In this document: positions 8,262 through 16,175 of the stretch, one piece after another
How the letters are laid out: every line of letters begins with the position of its first letter
Numbering within the stretch: the stretch's first letter is position 1
Source: Streptomyces sp. MP131-18
Lineage (GTDB): Bacteria; Actinomycetota; Actinomycetes; Streptomycetales; Streptomycetaceae
Assembly (NCBI RefSeq): GCF_001984575.1
Contig: NZ_LZNS01000001.1
Location: 5,575,116-5,617,123, forward strand
DNA: 42,008 nt
Direction: 5' to 3'
The notes under the pieces: model-generated
The model's database searches: none
What the model was told of the DNA's origin: nothing
What the model saw: the letters and a program-made list of their open reading frames with translations, nothing else
Program-made: the position numbers and the translations under genes

Positions 8262-8292
8262 TTGGCAATCGCCCGGCAGGCCCGTGTAGAGT
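8262..8292 (+). promoter_or_regulatory. Probable promoter of the tRNA-Ala gene
   Basis: TTGGCA (8262-8267) is followed after 17 bases by TGTAGAGT (8285-8292), which contains TAGAGT. This resembles a housekeeping sigma promoter and lies about 40 bases before the mature tRNA. Confidence 0.55.
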
Positions 8293-8332
8293 AGGCATCG
8301 CCGCCAAGGGAAGCCCCGAGGCGGACCACCCA

Positions 8333-8405
<73 letters not shown>

Positions 8406-8413
8406 CAGGTCAG

Positions 8414-8440
8414 AGGCCACTTCCGTTGCGGAAGTGGCCT
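8414..8440 (+). terminator. Strong terminator after tRNA-Ala
   Basis: A perfect 12-bp stem, AGGCCACTTCCG (8414-8425) and CGGAAGTGGCCT (8429-8440), with a TTG loop sits 9 bases after the tRNA and is followed by TCTG. Confidence 0.88.
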
Positions 8441-8555
8441 TCTGCGTGTCTATCTGAGTGACTGACGTTCCCGCCGCCAGCCCGCGTGTCCGATATGCGG
8501 CATTCGGGCGTCAGCTTCCGGTGGACGTTCCCCCGTCGAACTTCCTTCCCGTCCT

Positions 8556-8590
8556 CTGTCCTCCTTCGCCGCAGCGGCGGAGGAGGACAG
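8556..8590. terminator. 35-base near-perfect inverted repeat downstream of the integrase
   Basis: The 17-base arms 8556-8572 (CTGTCCTCC...GCCGC) and 8574-8590 (GCGGC...GGAGGACAG) are complementary except for one T/G position, around a single A. It lies 96 bases beyond the integrase stop. It could terminate the integrase transcript, insulate the tRNA side, or be a recombinase-binding palindrome. Apart from this, 8446-8686 contains no gene I recognise. Confidence 0.65.
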
Positions 8591-8686
8591 CGCGTCGGCC
8601 CTCCGGACCGTTTCGCGGACGCGAGACCGGGGCCCGCCGCGCGTGCGGTGGACCCCGGTGCAGGGTGGGTTGTCGGCGTGGCTGGT

Positions 8687-9739
8687 TCAGGTTCCGAAGA
8701 TGCGGTCCATGGTCAGGGCTCCGGTCTGGATGACGGGGCGGATCTGCTTCCGGTAGACCCTCTCGGTGGTCTCCGAGCTGGAGTGGCCCACGAGTTTGGC
8801 GATCTCCTCGACGGGGACGTCGTGGTCGGACAGCAGGGACACGAAGCTGTGCCGCAGTTCTCTGGGCGTCCACTCGGCGGGGTTGATGCCGTCGGCCTTG
8901 GCGATGGCTCGCCGGAAGGCCCGTCGGACGTTGGCCGCGTCCAGCGCTGTGCCGACGTCGGAGGCGAAGACGAGGTTGTGGTCCTGCCATCCCGCGCCGG
9001 CGTCCTTCCGCTGTTGTTCCTGTGCGCTTCGGTGTCGTCGCAGGGCCGAGACGCAGCGGTGAGGGAGGGCGAGGGGGCGTCGGGACTTGCGGGTCTTGGT
9101 GTCGCCGCTCCTGCGGACGGAGTGCCAGACCGAGATGTGCGGAGGGACGGGGGGATCGGCGTGCGGGCGACCGTCGAGGTCCACATGGTCCCAGGTGAGT
9201 GGGCGCAGTTCCTCGGTCCGGGCTCCGGTGAGGAGGGAGACGACGACGTAGGCGTGCATGGAGTCGCCTTCGACAGCCCGCAGGACGGCTTCGGCCTGGG
9301 CGAGAGTTATGGCCTTGGACGGCCTTCCCGGTTGACCGGTGGGCACCGTGCACAACGCCACGACATTGCGGTCGATCTTGCAACGGACCATGGCCCGTTG
9401 CACCGAACGGTTCAGACAGGAGTGCATGCTCTGAAGAGTGCGCGTGCTGAGCGAGCGCGCCTTCGACGCCAGCCACTCGTCGACGTCATCGACGCTGAGT
9501 TCACATAGCTTCCGGTGGCCCAGGACGGGGACGATGTGCGTGTGGGAGAGAGTGGTGTACAGATCTACCGTCTCCGGATCTTTCCCTGCGAGACCGTACG
9601 CCAGCCAGTTGGCAACCGCCTCCTCGACGGTGTACTCGGTGTCGACTGCGACGCTGGTCTCGTGGTCGTTGAGCAGCTTCTTGAGTTTGGTCCTGGCCTC
9701 GGTCTTGCTTTTTGCGCTCCTGCGTCTGGGTCGGTTCAT
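8687..9739 (-). CDS. Tyrosine recombinase/integrase, probably N-terminally truncated
   Basis: The 350-residue protein has a SAM-like core-binding domain (TVEEAVANWLAYGLAGKDPETVDLY region) and a full catalytic domain: Arg in LTGARTEELRPLTW, the PRELRHSF box, VGHSS, and the nucleophile Tyr in TERVYRKQIRP. Actinobacterial relatives usually carry an extra N-terminal arm-binding domain of 50-80 residues. Here the frame begins abruptly at NRPRRRSAKSKTEA, exactly where a Tn3 transposase fragment begins on the other strand (shared CATG, 9737-9740), so the 5' end was probably lost in a rearrangement. It points toward tRNA-Ala 280 bases away, which suggests an integrated element. Activity is uncertain without the N-terminus. 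Confidence 0.82.
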   Translation of the reverse strand: MNRPRRRSAKSKTEARTKLKKLLNDHETSVAVDTEYTVEEAVANWLAYGLAGKDPETVDLYTTLSHTHIVPVLGHRKLCELSVDDVDEWLASKARSLSTRTLQSMHSCLNRSVQRAMVRCKIDRNVVALCTVPTGQPGRPSKAITLAQAEAVLRAVEGDSMHAYVVVSLLTGARTEELRPLTWDHVDLDGRPHADPPVPPHISVWHSVRRSGDTKTRKSRRPLALPHRCVSALRRHRSAQEQQRKDAGAGWQDHNLVFASDVGTALDAANVRRAFRRAIAKADGINPAEWTPRELRHSFVSLLSDHDVPVEEIAKLVGHSSSETTERVYRKQIRPVIQTGALTMDRIFGT

Positions 9740-10865
9740 GCCGGACCCGCGGCAGGTGCCGGCGGAAGTGGCCGAGTACCTGGCCGGGCAGTTGGAGATA
9801 GCGGACGCCTCGTGCCTGAAGCTGTACGGGGAGCGGGACGGTACGGCCCGTACGCACGCCGGGGAGATCCAGGAGGCCGAGGGCTGGCGGGACTTCGCCG
9901 AGGTCCGTGAGGAGCTGGTGGCCTGGCTGGACGCGCGGGCGTGGACGACGGGGGACGGGCCGAAGGCGCTGTTCGACGCGGCGGCGGGCTGGCTGCGCGA
10001 GGGGCGGGTGCTGCTGCCAGGGGCGAGCCGACTGGCCCGGCTGGACGCCTACCCCGACGGCTATCCCCGGCTGCGGATTCCGGTCGGCAAGACCTACACC
10101 GAGCGCATGGTCCCGCTGCACCCCCAAGCGGCGGACGCGCTGCGCGAGCTGATCGACGCGGCCAAGGCCGCGAACGCAGCAGCCCGCCACGACGCATGGG
10201 CCCAGCGGCCGGTCCGTTACGTGTTCATGCGGCGCGGCAAGCCGATGGGGCGGCACTTCCTGTTCGCGGACGCCCTGGAGATCGCCTGCCGCAAGGCCGG
10301 GCTCGTCGACGGCGACGGCAACCCCACAGTGACCCCCCACCGGTTTCGCCACACGGTCGGCACCCAGCTCGCCGAAGGCGGCGCCCAGACCCAGACCATC
10401 ATGGCGATCCTCGGACACCGCAACGCACAGATGTCGGCCACCTACTCCCACGTCAGCGACCCCGTCCTGAAGCAGCAGTACGAAAAGGTCATCGCCGCCG
10501 GCGGACGGATCGCAGGCCCGGCCGCGGAGGAACTCCTGAGCAGCAGGATCGGCGAGGACACCCTCAACTGGCTCAAGACCAACTTCTTCAAGACCGAACT
10601 CGAACTCGGCCACTGCCTGCGTGCACCCGCCGAAGGGCCTTGCGAGTGCGACATCTACCTCCGTTGCTCGAAGTTCCTCACCACGAGCGAGTATGCATCG
10701 CGTCTGCGGTCCCGGCTCGCCCGCGAGCAGCAGCTCGCCCAGGACGCCATCGAACGCGGCTGGCCCCGAGAGGTCGAACGACACAACGCCATCGCCGACC
10801 AAATCCGCTGCCTCCTCGCCGACCTCGGCGCGAGTATCGAAACCGGCCCCGACGATCACTGCTGA
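9738..10865 (+). pseudogene. Chimeric ORF: Tn3 transposase N-terminal fragment fused to a tyrosine-recombinase C-terminus
   Basis: The first ~100 codons (PDPRQVPAEVAEYL..., IADASCLKLYGERDGTARTH, RVLLPGASRLARL) match the DUF4158 N-terminal domain of Tn3-family TnpA. From about 10048 the same frame turns into a tyrosine recombinase: VPLHPQAADALREL, then TPHRFRHTVGTQLAEGG, ILGHRN and SATYSHVSD with the catalytic Tyr, and a Cys-bearing tail (GPCECDIYLRCSKFLTTSEYASRL) typical of Streptomyces transposon integrases. The first catalytic Arg region of the recombinase is missing. An in-frame join of two unrelated enzymes implies nested insertion or deletion. The TnpA homology appears to begin slightly upstream (about 9718), inside the opposite-strand integrase. 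The ORF is open (375 codons) but probably makes no working enzyme. Confidence 0.72.
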
Positions 10866-10902
10866 ACGATCCTGCTCCGGCGAGTCGTGCTCAACCTCAC
10901 GC

Positions 10903-11451
10903 TCACACATCGATGGCCTTGCGAGCATGACTCACAAACTGCTCTCGCTTGTTCAACACGTGGTTGAGGAATCTCCTGATGCGATGCGACTCGTTCGCCC
11001 CCAGCGCGTCACTGCCCTCCCGACCGATGATTCTCGCCTGAATCGCAGCTGAGCAGGCCGACAGTGACTTGGTCAACTCGCCAGCCATGCGAGCCAGCAT
11101 CTCCGGACCTTCAAGCTCGACGGCAGTCTGAGCATCGGCCAGGTCACCTTGAACCAACCTACGGGTGTCGTTCAGAGCTCCCCGCAACCCGTCGAGATCA
11201 TGGCCTGGCCTGGCTAACTCAGCTTCGATCCCCCGCAGCGCCCCATGAACCTCATCAGCTTTGACTATGAAGGCGGCATAAGCATCACGGCGCAGCTGGC
11301 GACGCCAGTGTCGATGCTCAGCTCGAACCTGCCGCTGCCCCGCTATCCCAGCAATGGCCGCTGCAAGGGCTGTTCCCACTACTCCCACCGCAGCACCCAA
11401 AACCGCCGAAGTCCCAGCATCCACACGAAGAGTGTGCCAGCGAGACTCCAT
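10903..11451 (-). CDS. Membrane-anchored hypothetical protein, 182 aa
   Basis: After a short polar head, one membrane segment of about 22 residues (VLGAAVGVVGTALAAAIAGIAG) leads into a basic stretch (RQVRAEHRHWRRQLRRDAY) and a helical cytoplasmic domain of about 130 residues rich in Leu/Ala/Glu (ALRGIEAELARPGHDLDGL, EMLARMAGELTKSLS). Such N-anchored helical proteins are frequent in Streptomyces mobile regions, with no assigned role. It lies between the two pieces of a split Tn3 transposase, so it was probably brought in by the same insertion. Codon use is slightly less GC-rich than in core genes. Function unknown. Confidence 0.6.
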   Translation of the reverse strand: MESRWHTLRVDAGTSAVLGAAVGVVGTALAAAIAGIAGQRQVRAEHRHWRRQLRRDAYAAFIVKADEVHGALRGIEAELARPGHDLDGLRGALNDTRRLVQGDLADAQTAVELEGPEMLARMAGELTKSLSACSAAIQARIIGREGSDALGANESHRIRRFLNHVLNKREQFVSHARKAIDV

Positions 11452-11509
11452 GGACGCCCGTGAACCTCAAGACAATTCAGAGGCAGTCACCCAAAACGTC
11501 CAGATAAAG

Positions 11510-11599
11510 AACATGCTGGGCCGCTACTCCTTCCAGCTGCCCGACTTGCCCGGTGGACTGCGTCCCCTGCGTGACAAGGACGCTGCCGACGACGCATGA
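11510..11599 (+). pseudogene. C-terminal end of a Tn3-family transposase (TnpA remnant)
   Basis: The frame ending at TGA 11599 reads NMLGRYSFQLPDLPGG followed by LRPLRDKDAADDA, the typical final residues of actinobacterial Tn3 TnpA proteins. It is on the same strand as, and about 1.5 kb beyond, the TnpA N-terminal fragment inside the 9738-10865 chimera. The two are probably the ends of one disrupted transposase. Everything between them, including the catalytic DDE core, is absent or replaced. Confidence 0.62.
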
Positions 11600-11842
11600 G
11601 TGAGGTCCCGAAACTGTCCTGACCGTCGCCTGCTTGACCGGAGACTTCCTGCTGACCCTTGCCCCGAGGGGACTGGCAGTCGTCACGCCCGCCGGGTCAT
11701 GACGGCTTCGCGGCCCCCTTCGCCCACCTTCCGGTGGGTCCCGATTCGCCCTGTGTCGTGCATCACAACCGGCCCATGTCACGTCCAGGCCGCCTGCTCC
11801 CATCTGGTGGGCGTCAGCAAGCGAGCCGAGGAGGACGGAACT
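11600..11842. other. Non-coding stretch upstream of the oxidoreductase/sigma pair
   Basis: No gene is visible in these 243 bases. They should hold the 3' boundary of the Tn3 remnant and the promoter of the oxidoreductase. ECF41 factors often drive the gene beside them; a TGTC/CGTC-type pair can be picked out here, but only with non-canonical spacing, so no promoter is claimed. GAGGAGGACGGAACT precedes the ATG at 11843 and gives a strong ribosome binding site. Confidence 0.4.
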
Positions 11843-13048
11843 ATGAGCGCACAGCAGGAGACCGGCACGGCGACCGCGCACCGCGTGGTGATCCTGGGGG
11901 CGGGATACGCGGGCATGGCTGCGGCCATCCAGCTCGCGGCCCGGGTAAAGCGGCGCGAGGACGTGCAGGTGACCCTGGTGAACGCGCAGGAGCGGTTCAC
12001 CGAGCGTATGCGCCTGCACATGACGGCGACCGGGCAACAGCTCGCCGAGCTGAGCATCCCTCAGCTGCTGGAGGGTACGGGCGCGCAGTTCGTGCGCGGC
12101 TGGGTGACGGCGCTGGACGCGGACGCGAAGACCGTGCGGATCGACGACGACCGGGTGCTGCCCTACGACACGCTGGTGTACGGGCTGGGTGGCGTCGCCG
12201 ACACCTCGGCGGTGCCGGGGGCCGAGGACCACGCGTACACCCTGAGCAGCGCCCAGGACGCCGAGCTGCTGGCCGACCGGCTGGCGCGGCTCGGCAGCGG
12301 CACGGTGGTGGTCGCGGGCAGCGGGCTGACCGGCATCGAGGCGGCCGCGGAGATCGCCGAGCGGCACCCGGAGTTGAACGTGGTGCTGCTGGGCAGGCAG
12401 GAGCCCGGTGTGGCCATGAACTCGAAGGCCAAGGCGTATCTGCACGCCGCGCTCGACCGGCTGGGCGTCCAGGTACGCGTCGGCGTCGAGGTGGTGAAGG
12501 TGCTGCCCGACGGGGTGGAACTGGCGGGCGGGGAGAGCATTGCGGCCGACGCGGTCCTGTGGACGAGCGGCACGCGGGTGTCGCCGCTGGCGGCCGCCGC
12601 CGGGCTGGCCGTCGACGGGCACGGACGCATCGTCACCGACGCCGCGCTGCGGTCGGTGTCCCACCCCGAGGTGTACGCGATCGGCGACGCGGCCGCGATC
12701 CGCCAGGGCTACGGCGTCATGCACGGCACCTGCCAGGGCGGCATGCCGACCGGGGTGCAGGCCGCGCTGTCGATCGACCGGGTGCTCAGGGGCAGGCAGC
12801 CCAAGCCGTTCCGCTTCGGCTACTACCACACGCCGGTGAGCCTGGGAGGCGGTGACGCCGTGGTGCAGTTCACACGGCCTGATGACAGCCCGCGCCGGAT
12901 CTGCCTGACCGGCCGCGTGGCCGTCCGGTACAAGGAGACGGTGACCGCCTCGCCCTGGCCGACCTACGGCCGTATGAAGAAGATGCCCGCCTCGGGCGCG
13001 TTCTGGCCCCGCGGGGGCCGCTTCACCCGCATCCGGAGGGCACAGTGA
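11843..13048 (+). CDS. FAD-dependent NAD(P)/pyridine-nucleotide oxidoreductase (NDH-2-like)
   Basis: The 401-residue flavoprotein has two Rossmann motifs: VVILGAGYAGMAAA near residue 20 for FAD and VVVAGSGLTGIEAAAEIAE near 155 for NAD(P)H, plus the ATG-like FAD motif EVYAIGDAAAI. It resembles membrane-peripheral NADH:quinone oxidoreductases (NDH-2/DadA-like), but the quinone-side C-terminus is short and basic. A strong GAGGAGG site fixes the start. Its stop overlaps the sigma-factor gene (GTGA), so the two are translated together. ECF41 sigma genes are regularly paired with oxidoreductases, which suggests this is the regulon target. Substrate unknown. Confidence 0.88.
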   Translation: MSAQQETGTATAHRVVILGAGYAGMAAAIQLAARVKRREDVQVTLVNAQERFTERMRLHMTATGQQLAELSIPQLLEGTGAQFVRGWVTALDADAKTVRIDDDRVLPYDTLVYGLGGVADTSAVPGAEDHAYTLSSAQDAELLADRLARLGSGTVVVAGSGLTGIEAAAEIAERHPELNVVLLGRQEPGVAMNSKAKAYLHAALDRLGVQVRVGVEVVKVLPDGVELAGGESIAADAVLWTSGTRVSPLAAAAGLAVDGHGRIVTDAALRSVSHPEVYAIGDAAAIRQGYGVMHGTCQGGMPTGVQAALSIDRVLRGRQPKPFRFGYYHTPVSLGGGDAVVQFTRPDDSPRRICLTGRVAVRYKETVTASPWPTYGRMKKMPASGAFWPRGGRFTRIRRAQ

Positions 13049-13983
13049 CCGACCTGCCCGCCTACCCCGACCCCGACCCCGACCCCGACCAGGAAGTCTT
13101 CCACGAGCACCGGCGGCTGCTGTTCTCCGTGGCCTACCGCCTCCTCGGCAGCGCGGCCGACGCCGAGGACGCGGTCCAGGACGCCTGGATCAAGTGGTCT
13201 GCCGCGGACCGCTCGCAGGTGGCCGACCCCAAGGCGTACCTGACCCGGATCGTCTCGAACCTGGCGCTGGAACGGCTGCGCTCCACCCGGCACAAGCGGG
13301 AGACCTATGTGGGGCCGTGGCTGCCGGAGCCCATACTCACCAGCGGGGATGCCGCCGAGGCCGTCACGGACGCCGAGTCGGTGTCGATGGCCATGTTGGT
13401 GGTGCTGGAGACGCTCAGCCCGCTGGAACGCGCGGTGTTCGTGCTGAAGGAGGTCTTCGACTTCAACTACGCCGAGATCGCCGAGGCGGTGGAGCGTTCC
13501 GAGGCCGCGGTGCGGCAGGCCGCGCACCGGGCCCGCGAGCACGTACGGTCCCGGCGGCCGCGCTTCGCCGCCGACCGGTCGCGGCAGCGCGAGGCCACCG
13601 AGCGGTTCTTCGCCGCCGCGACCGGCGGTGACGTCAACGCCCTGATGGAACTGCTCTCCCCGGACGTCACCCTGTGGACCGACGGCGGCGGCAAGGTCCG
13701 ACAGGCCCTGCGCCCGGTTGTGGGCGCGGCCACGGTGGCCGCCTGGTTCGCGGCCATCGGCACCGTCACCTACCAGGGCGTCGAGCCCGCCGACATGAAA
13801 GCCGAACTCGTCGAGATCAACGGCGGGCCGGGCATCGTGTTCAGCGGGCCGGGACGCGTGATCGCCACCGTCACCTTCGACTTCGACGCCGACGGTCGTA
13901 TCACCGCCATCCACAACGTGGCCAACCCGGACAAACTCCAGGCCGTCGCCGACGGCACCGCTCACGACCTCGGAACGCAGTGA
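13045..13983 (+). CDS. ECF sigma factor, ECF41 (SigJ-like) group with SnoaL-like C-terminal domain
   Basis: Sigma-2 (FHEHRRLLFSVAYRLLGSAADAED, VQDAWIKW) and sigma-4 (LETLSPLERAVFVLKEVF, AEIAEAVERSEAAVRQAAHRAR) are followed by a SnoaL_2/NTF2-like domain. Three ECF41 hallmarks are present: WLPEP at residues 92-96 in the linker, DGGGK at 213-217 and NPDKL at 294-298. In this group the C-terminal domain takes the place of a separate anti-sigma factor and can both inhibit and support activity. GTG 13045 overlaps the upstream oxidoreductase stop. The N-terminal Asp-Pro repeat (PDPDPDPDQE) is a minor oddity. The inducing signal is unknown. Confidence 0.92.
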   Translation: MTDLPAYPDPDPDPDQEVFHEHRRLLFSVAYRLLGSAADAEDAVQDAWIKWSAADRSQVADPKAYLTRIVSNLALERLRSTRHKRETYVGPWLPEPILTSGDAAEAVTDAESVSMAMLVVLETLSPLERAVFVLKEVFDFNYAEIAEAVERSEAAVRQAAHRAREHVRSRRPRFAADRSRQREATERFFAAATGGDVNALMELLSPDVTLWTDGGGKVRQALRPVVGAATVAAWFAAIGTVTYQGVEPADMKAELVEINGGPGIVFSGPGRVIATVTFDFDADGRITAIHNVANPDKLQAVADGTAHDLGTQ

Positions 13984-13989
13984 GCGTCG

Positions 13990-14966
13990 TCACCGCATGC
14001 CGCCACCGGGCGCGAGCAGGCTGGTGAGCTCGGCGATTGCCTCGGGGGACGGCTTGAAGCAGCGGCGGATGTTCTCCGGCTTCTTGTGCCGAGACTTCGC
14101 CATGAGCATCAGCAGCGAGGCGCCCTGCTCGCCGAGGTGGGTCAGGGCGGAGTGGCGATACTCGTGCGGATCCCAGCCGGTACCGGGCCCGCGCACCGCG
14201 GTGTGCTCGTACGGCAGGGCGCGGGCCTGACCGTAGGACAGGCGGGCGAACCCGGTATCCGGGCAGACGGCCCGCGCGGAGAGCACCTTGCCCGGCCCCG
14301 GGCGGCGGTGAGTGACGAACACCGGGCCGCGGGTCCGGCCGCGAAACAGCCTCGGCAGCAGCCGGGCGGTGCCGGCGTCCCAATAGACCGTCTCCAGCAC
14401 GAAGTCCTCCCGTGCCTGCCCGCGGCGCCGGGTCTTGGCGCGGGCGCCCTTCGCCTTCACCGGTGTGCGGCGACCGGCCAAGTCCAAGTCCTTGATATTC
14501 AGCCCAAGGATCTTCTCAACCCGGGCGGCCGTCTCGTAGAGCATCCGGTCGAAGGTCTTCTCCCGCAGGTGGACGTCGCGGCGGGCGATCAGCCGGTCGA
14601 CCGTCATCTTCGAGCGAGCTGGGGTTTCGGAGTCCGGCACCGCCAGCCGCTTCACCCAGGCCGGAACCATCGGCCCCCTCGTAGCCGCGATCACGGCACC
14701 AGCCGAGCCAGGACAGGACCCCCGCCCGCCGGGGAGTTCCGAGTGTTGACCGCCGCAGCGCCCCAGAGCAGTTCGAGGGCTTCCCCGATCTCGTCGTCCG
14801 CCACCGACGACAGCGGACGAGCCTCGCCGAGCCGTTCTGCAGTCTTACCCACCCCGATCCCGTAGGCCCGGACCGTGTTTGGGTTGCCGAGCGAGTCGAG
14901 GAACACGTCGGCCGCCGCCCGGACGGTCAACGCCTTGCCAGTCGGCAGCTGCACGACACTTGGCAC
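13990..14966 (-). pseudogene. Frameshifted transposon-type tyrosine recombinase with Tyr-to-Cys active-site change
   Basis: Two overlapping minus-strand frames form one protein. The N-terminal half starts at GTG 14966 (SVVQLPTGKALTVRAAADVF, with AAGGGGA upstream) and carries the core-binding domain. The C-terminal half carries YETAARVEKILGLNIKDLDL, WDPHEYRHSALTHLGEQGAS and MAKSRHKKPENIRRCFKPS. The break lies in the G4 run at 14731-14734 (C4 on the coding strand): removing one base restores the family-like reading RRAGVLSWLGWCRDRG. In relatives the last motif reads RRYFKPS as I recall it; here the catalytic tyrosine codon encodes Cys. Both lesions argue for a dead recombinase. Confidence 0.85.
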
Positions 14967-14992
14967 CGCTTCCCCTTGCCACAGATAACAGT

Positions 14993-15074
14993 GCCGCTTC
15001 GTGCAGCGGCTGGAGAACGTCACCGCAGGTGACGAACCAAGCTGCCGCAGACATATAGGGCGTTATCTGCGGCA
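14993..15074. repeat. Three consecutive palindromes at a transposon end
   Basis: Three hairpin-forming inverted repeats follow each other: GCCGCT/AGCGGC (14993-14998/15005-15010), CGTCACC/GGTGACG (15018-15024/15028-15034) and TGCCGCAGA/TCTGCGGCA (15043-15051/15066-15074). They sit directly upstream of the broken integrase and before the IS982 scrap. They are probably recombinase or transposase binding sites, or the terminal region of the element carrying that integrase. Confidence 0.6.
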
Positions 15075-15115
15075 AGACTTCAGACCGGCCGCGCCGTCGA
15101 CGCCCCGTCCGCCGC

Positions 15116-15211
15116 TCACCAGCGCCGACGAACTCTTAGCGCACGAACCGAGACGTCGGCCTCGCCTTTGCGGGCCGGCCGCAGCAGCCGGACACCCAGC
15201 TCGGCCAGCCG
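15116..15211 (-). pseudogene. IS982-family transposase fragment (C-terminal part)
   Basis: One minus-strand frame reads RLAELGVRLLRPARKGEA and then runs out at a TAG stop. This string is characteristic of the C-terminal half of IS982-type transposases. The remainder is missing. A second IS982 piece, the N-terminal part, lies at 34968-35412 on the same strand. Confidence is limited by the short match. Confidence 0.5.
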
Positions 15212-15302
15212 GCGCGGGCAGGGGCATTGTTCAGGTCCATGCGTCCTCCTCGTGAAGGCTGGCGGGAGGCCAGGCAGGGTCACGTCCCGTGAGGTGGTGT
15301 AG

Positions 15303-15956
15303 TCACTGGCCGAGCTGATTGGGTTCTTGCTCTGGCGGAAGCTCGCGGTCCTGCCCGGCCGGTTTGGAGTTGAGGAGTTCGGCCATAGAGTCTTCGGAGA
15401 GGTAGCGGCGGTCGAAGGCCTGCCATTCGTCATGGAGTTCGGCCGGGACCGCGGCGGCGAGCCGGTCCAGGGCGGGGGGGTTGGGGAAGATCAGCACGAC
15501 ATCGGCCCTGCGTTTGATCTCCCGGTTCAGCCGTTCCAGCGGGTTGGTGGACCAGATCTTCTTCCAGTGGTCCGGCGGGAAGTCCCAGAACGCGGTGATG
15601 TCCGTCGCGGTGTTCAGCAGCATCGTCTTGACCTGGGGGAATTGCCGTCCCAGCATGTCGGCCACCACATCCGGCTGTGAGCGGACGGCCGCGCCGGTGG
15701 TCTGCGCGAAGATGGTGCGGATCGTTGCCGCCACCGTCTCGCCCGAACCCTTTTCGATCACGCTGAAGACATCGCGCACGAAGTGAACCCAACACCTTTG
15801 CCAGGCGGTGCCGAGGAAGACGGTGCGGATCGCGGCCACCAGCCCGCTGTGGCTGTCCGAGATGACCAGCTGGACGTTCTCCAGGCCACGGGCCCGTAAG
15901 GAGCGCAGGAACTTCGTCCAAAACGGCTTCGACTCGCTGTCACCGGCCATCAGCCC
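15303..15956 (-). pseudogene. IS256-family (Mutator-type) transposase, 5'-truncated
   Basis: About 217 residues of the C-terminal half remain: VQLVISDSHSGLVAAIRTVF with the second catalytic Asp, WQRCWVHFVRDVFSVI, and KKIWSTNPLERLNREIKRR with the catalytic Glu. The first catalytic Asp and the N-terminal DNA-binding part are absent; homology ends abruptly near 15956. The ORF can start at an internal ATG (15950) but would be inactive. GGTGGTGTAGTCAC beside the stop looks like the IS terminus. Confidence 0.85.
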
Positions 15957-16175
15957 CAGTCGATGGCAGAAGTGTTGGTTTGGCTTTCTGGGTTGTCAAC
16001 AGTTCCCGCAAGTATTCCGGAAGCGCCGATCGGTCGAGGGGTGCGGGCTGCACTGCATAACCGCACCTCATTTGACCTTCGCACCCACCTGGCTCTGCTC
16101 GACTCGACACGGAGTTCCGCATTCTGGATCAAGTCCAGGGTTAACATTGCCGGGAATTAACGGAGATATCCCGGA
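15957..16175. other. Junction DNA between IS256 remnant and the catabolic island
   Basis: No recognisable gene. A 60-codon minus-strand frame (15940-16122) contains LPEYLRELLTTQKAKPTLLP, which looks peptide-like but matches no family I know. The base composition is visibly less GC-rich than the flanks. This is the left edge of the island, next to the xdhC-like stop codon. Confidence 0.4.

Noticed and set aside
11700..11842. ECF41-type promoter upstream of the oxidoreductase
   Set aside because: TGTCACG at 11777 and CGTC at 11812 exist, but the gap is 28 bases, too long for the usual spacing; other pairings were equally weak.
15136..15240. 34-codon minus-strand ORF with a good GAGGAGG site (starts MDLNNAPA)
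   Set aside because: It overlaps an IS982 fragment in another frame, has no family features and ends quickly; it is most likely chance within decayed DNA.
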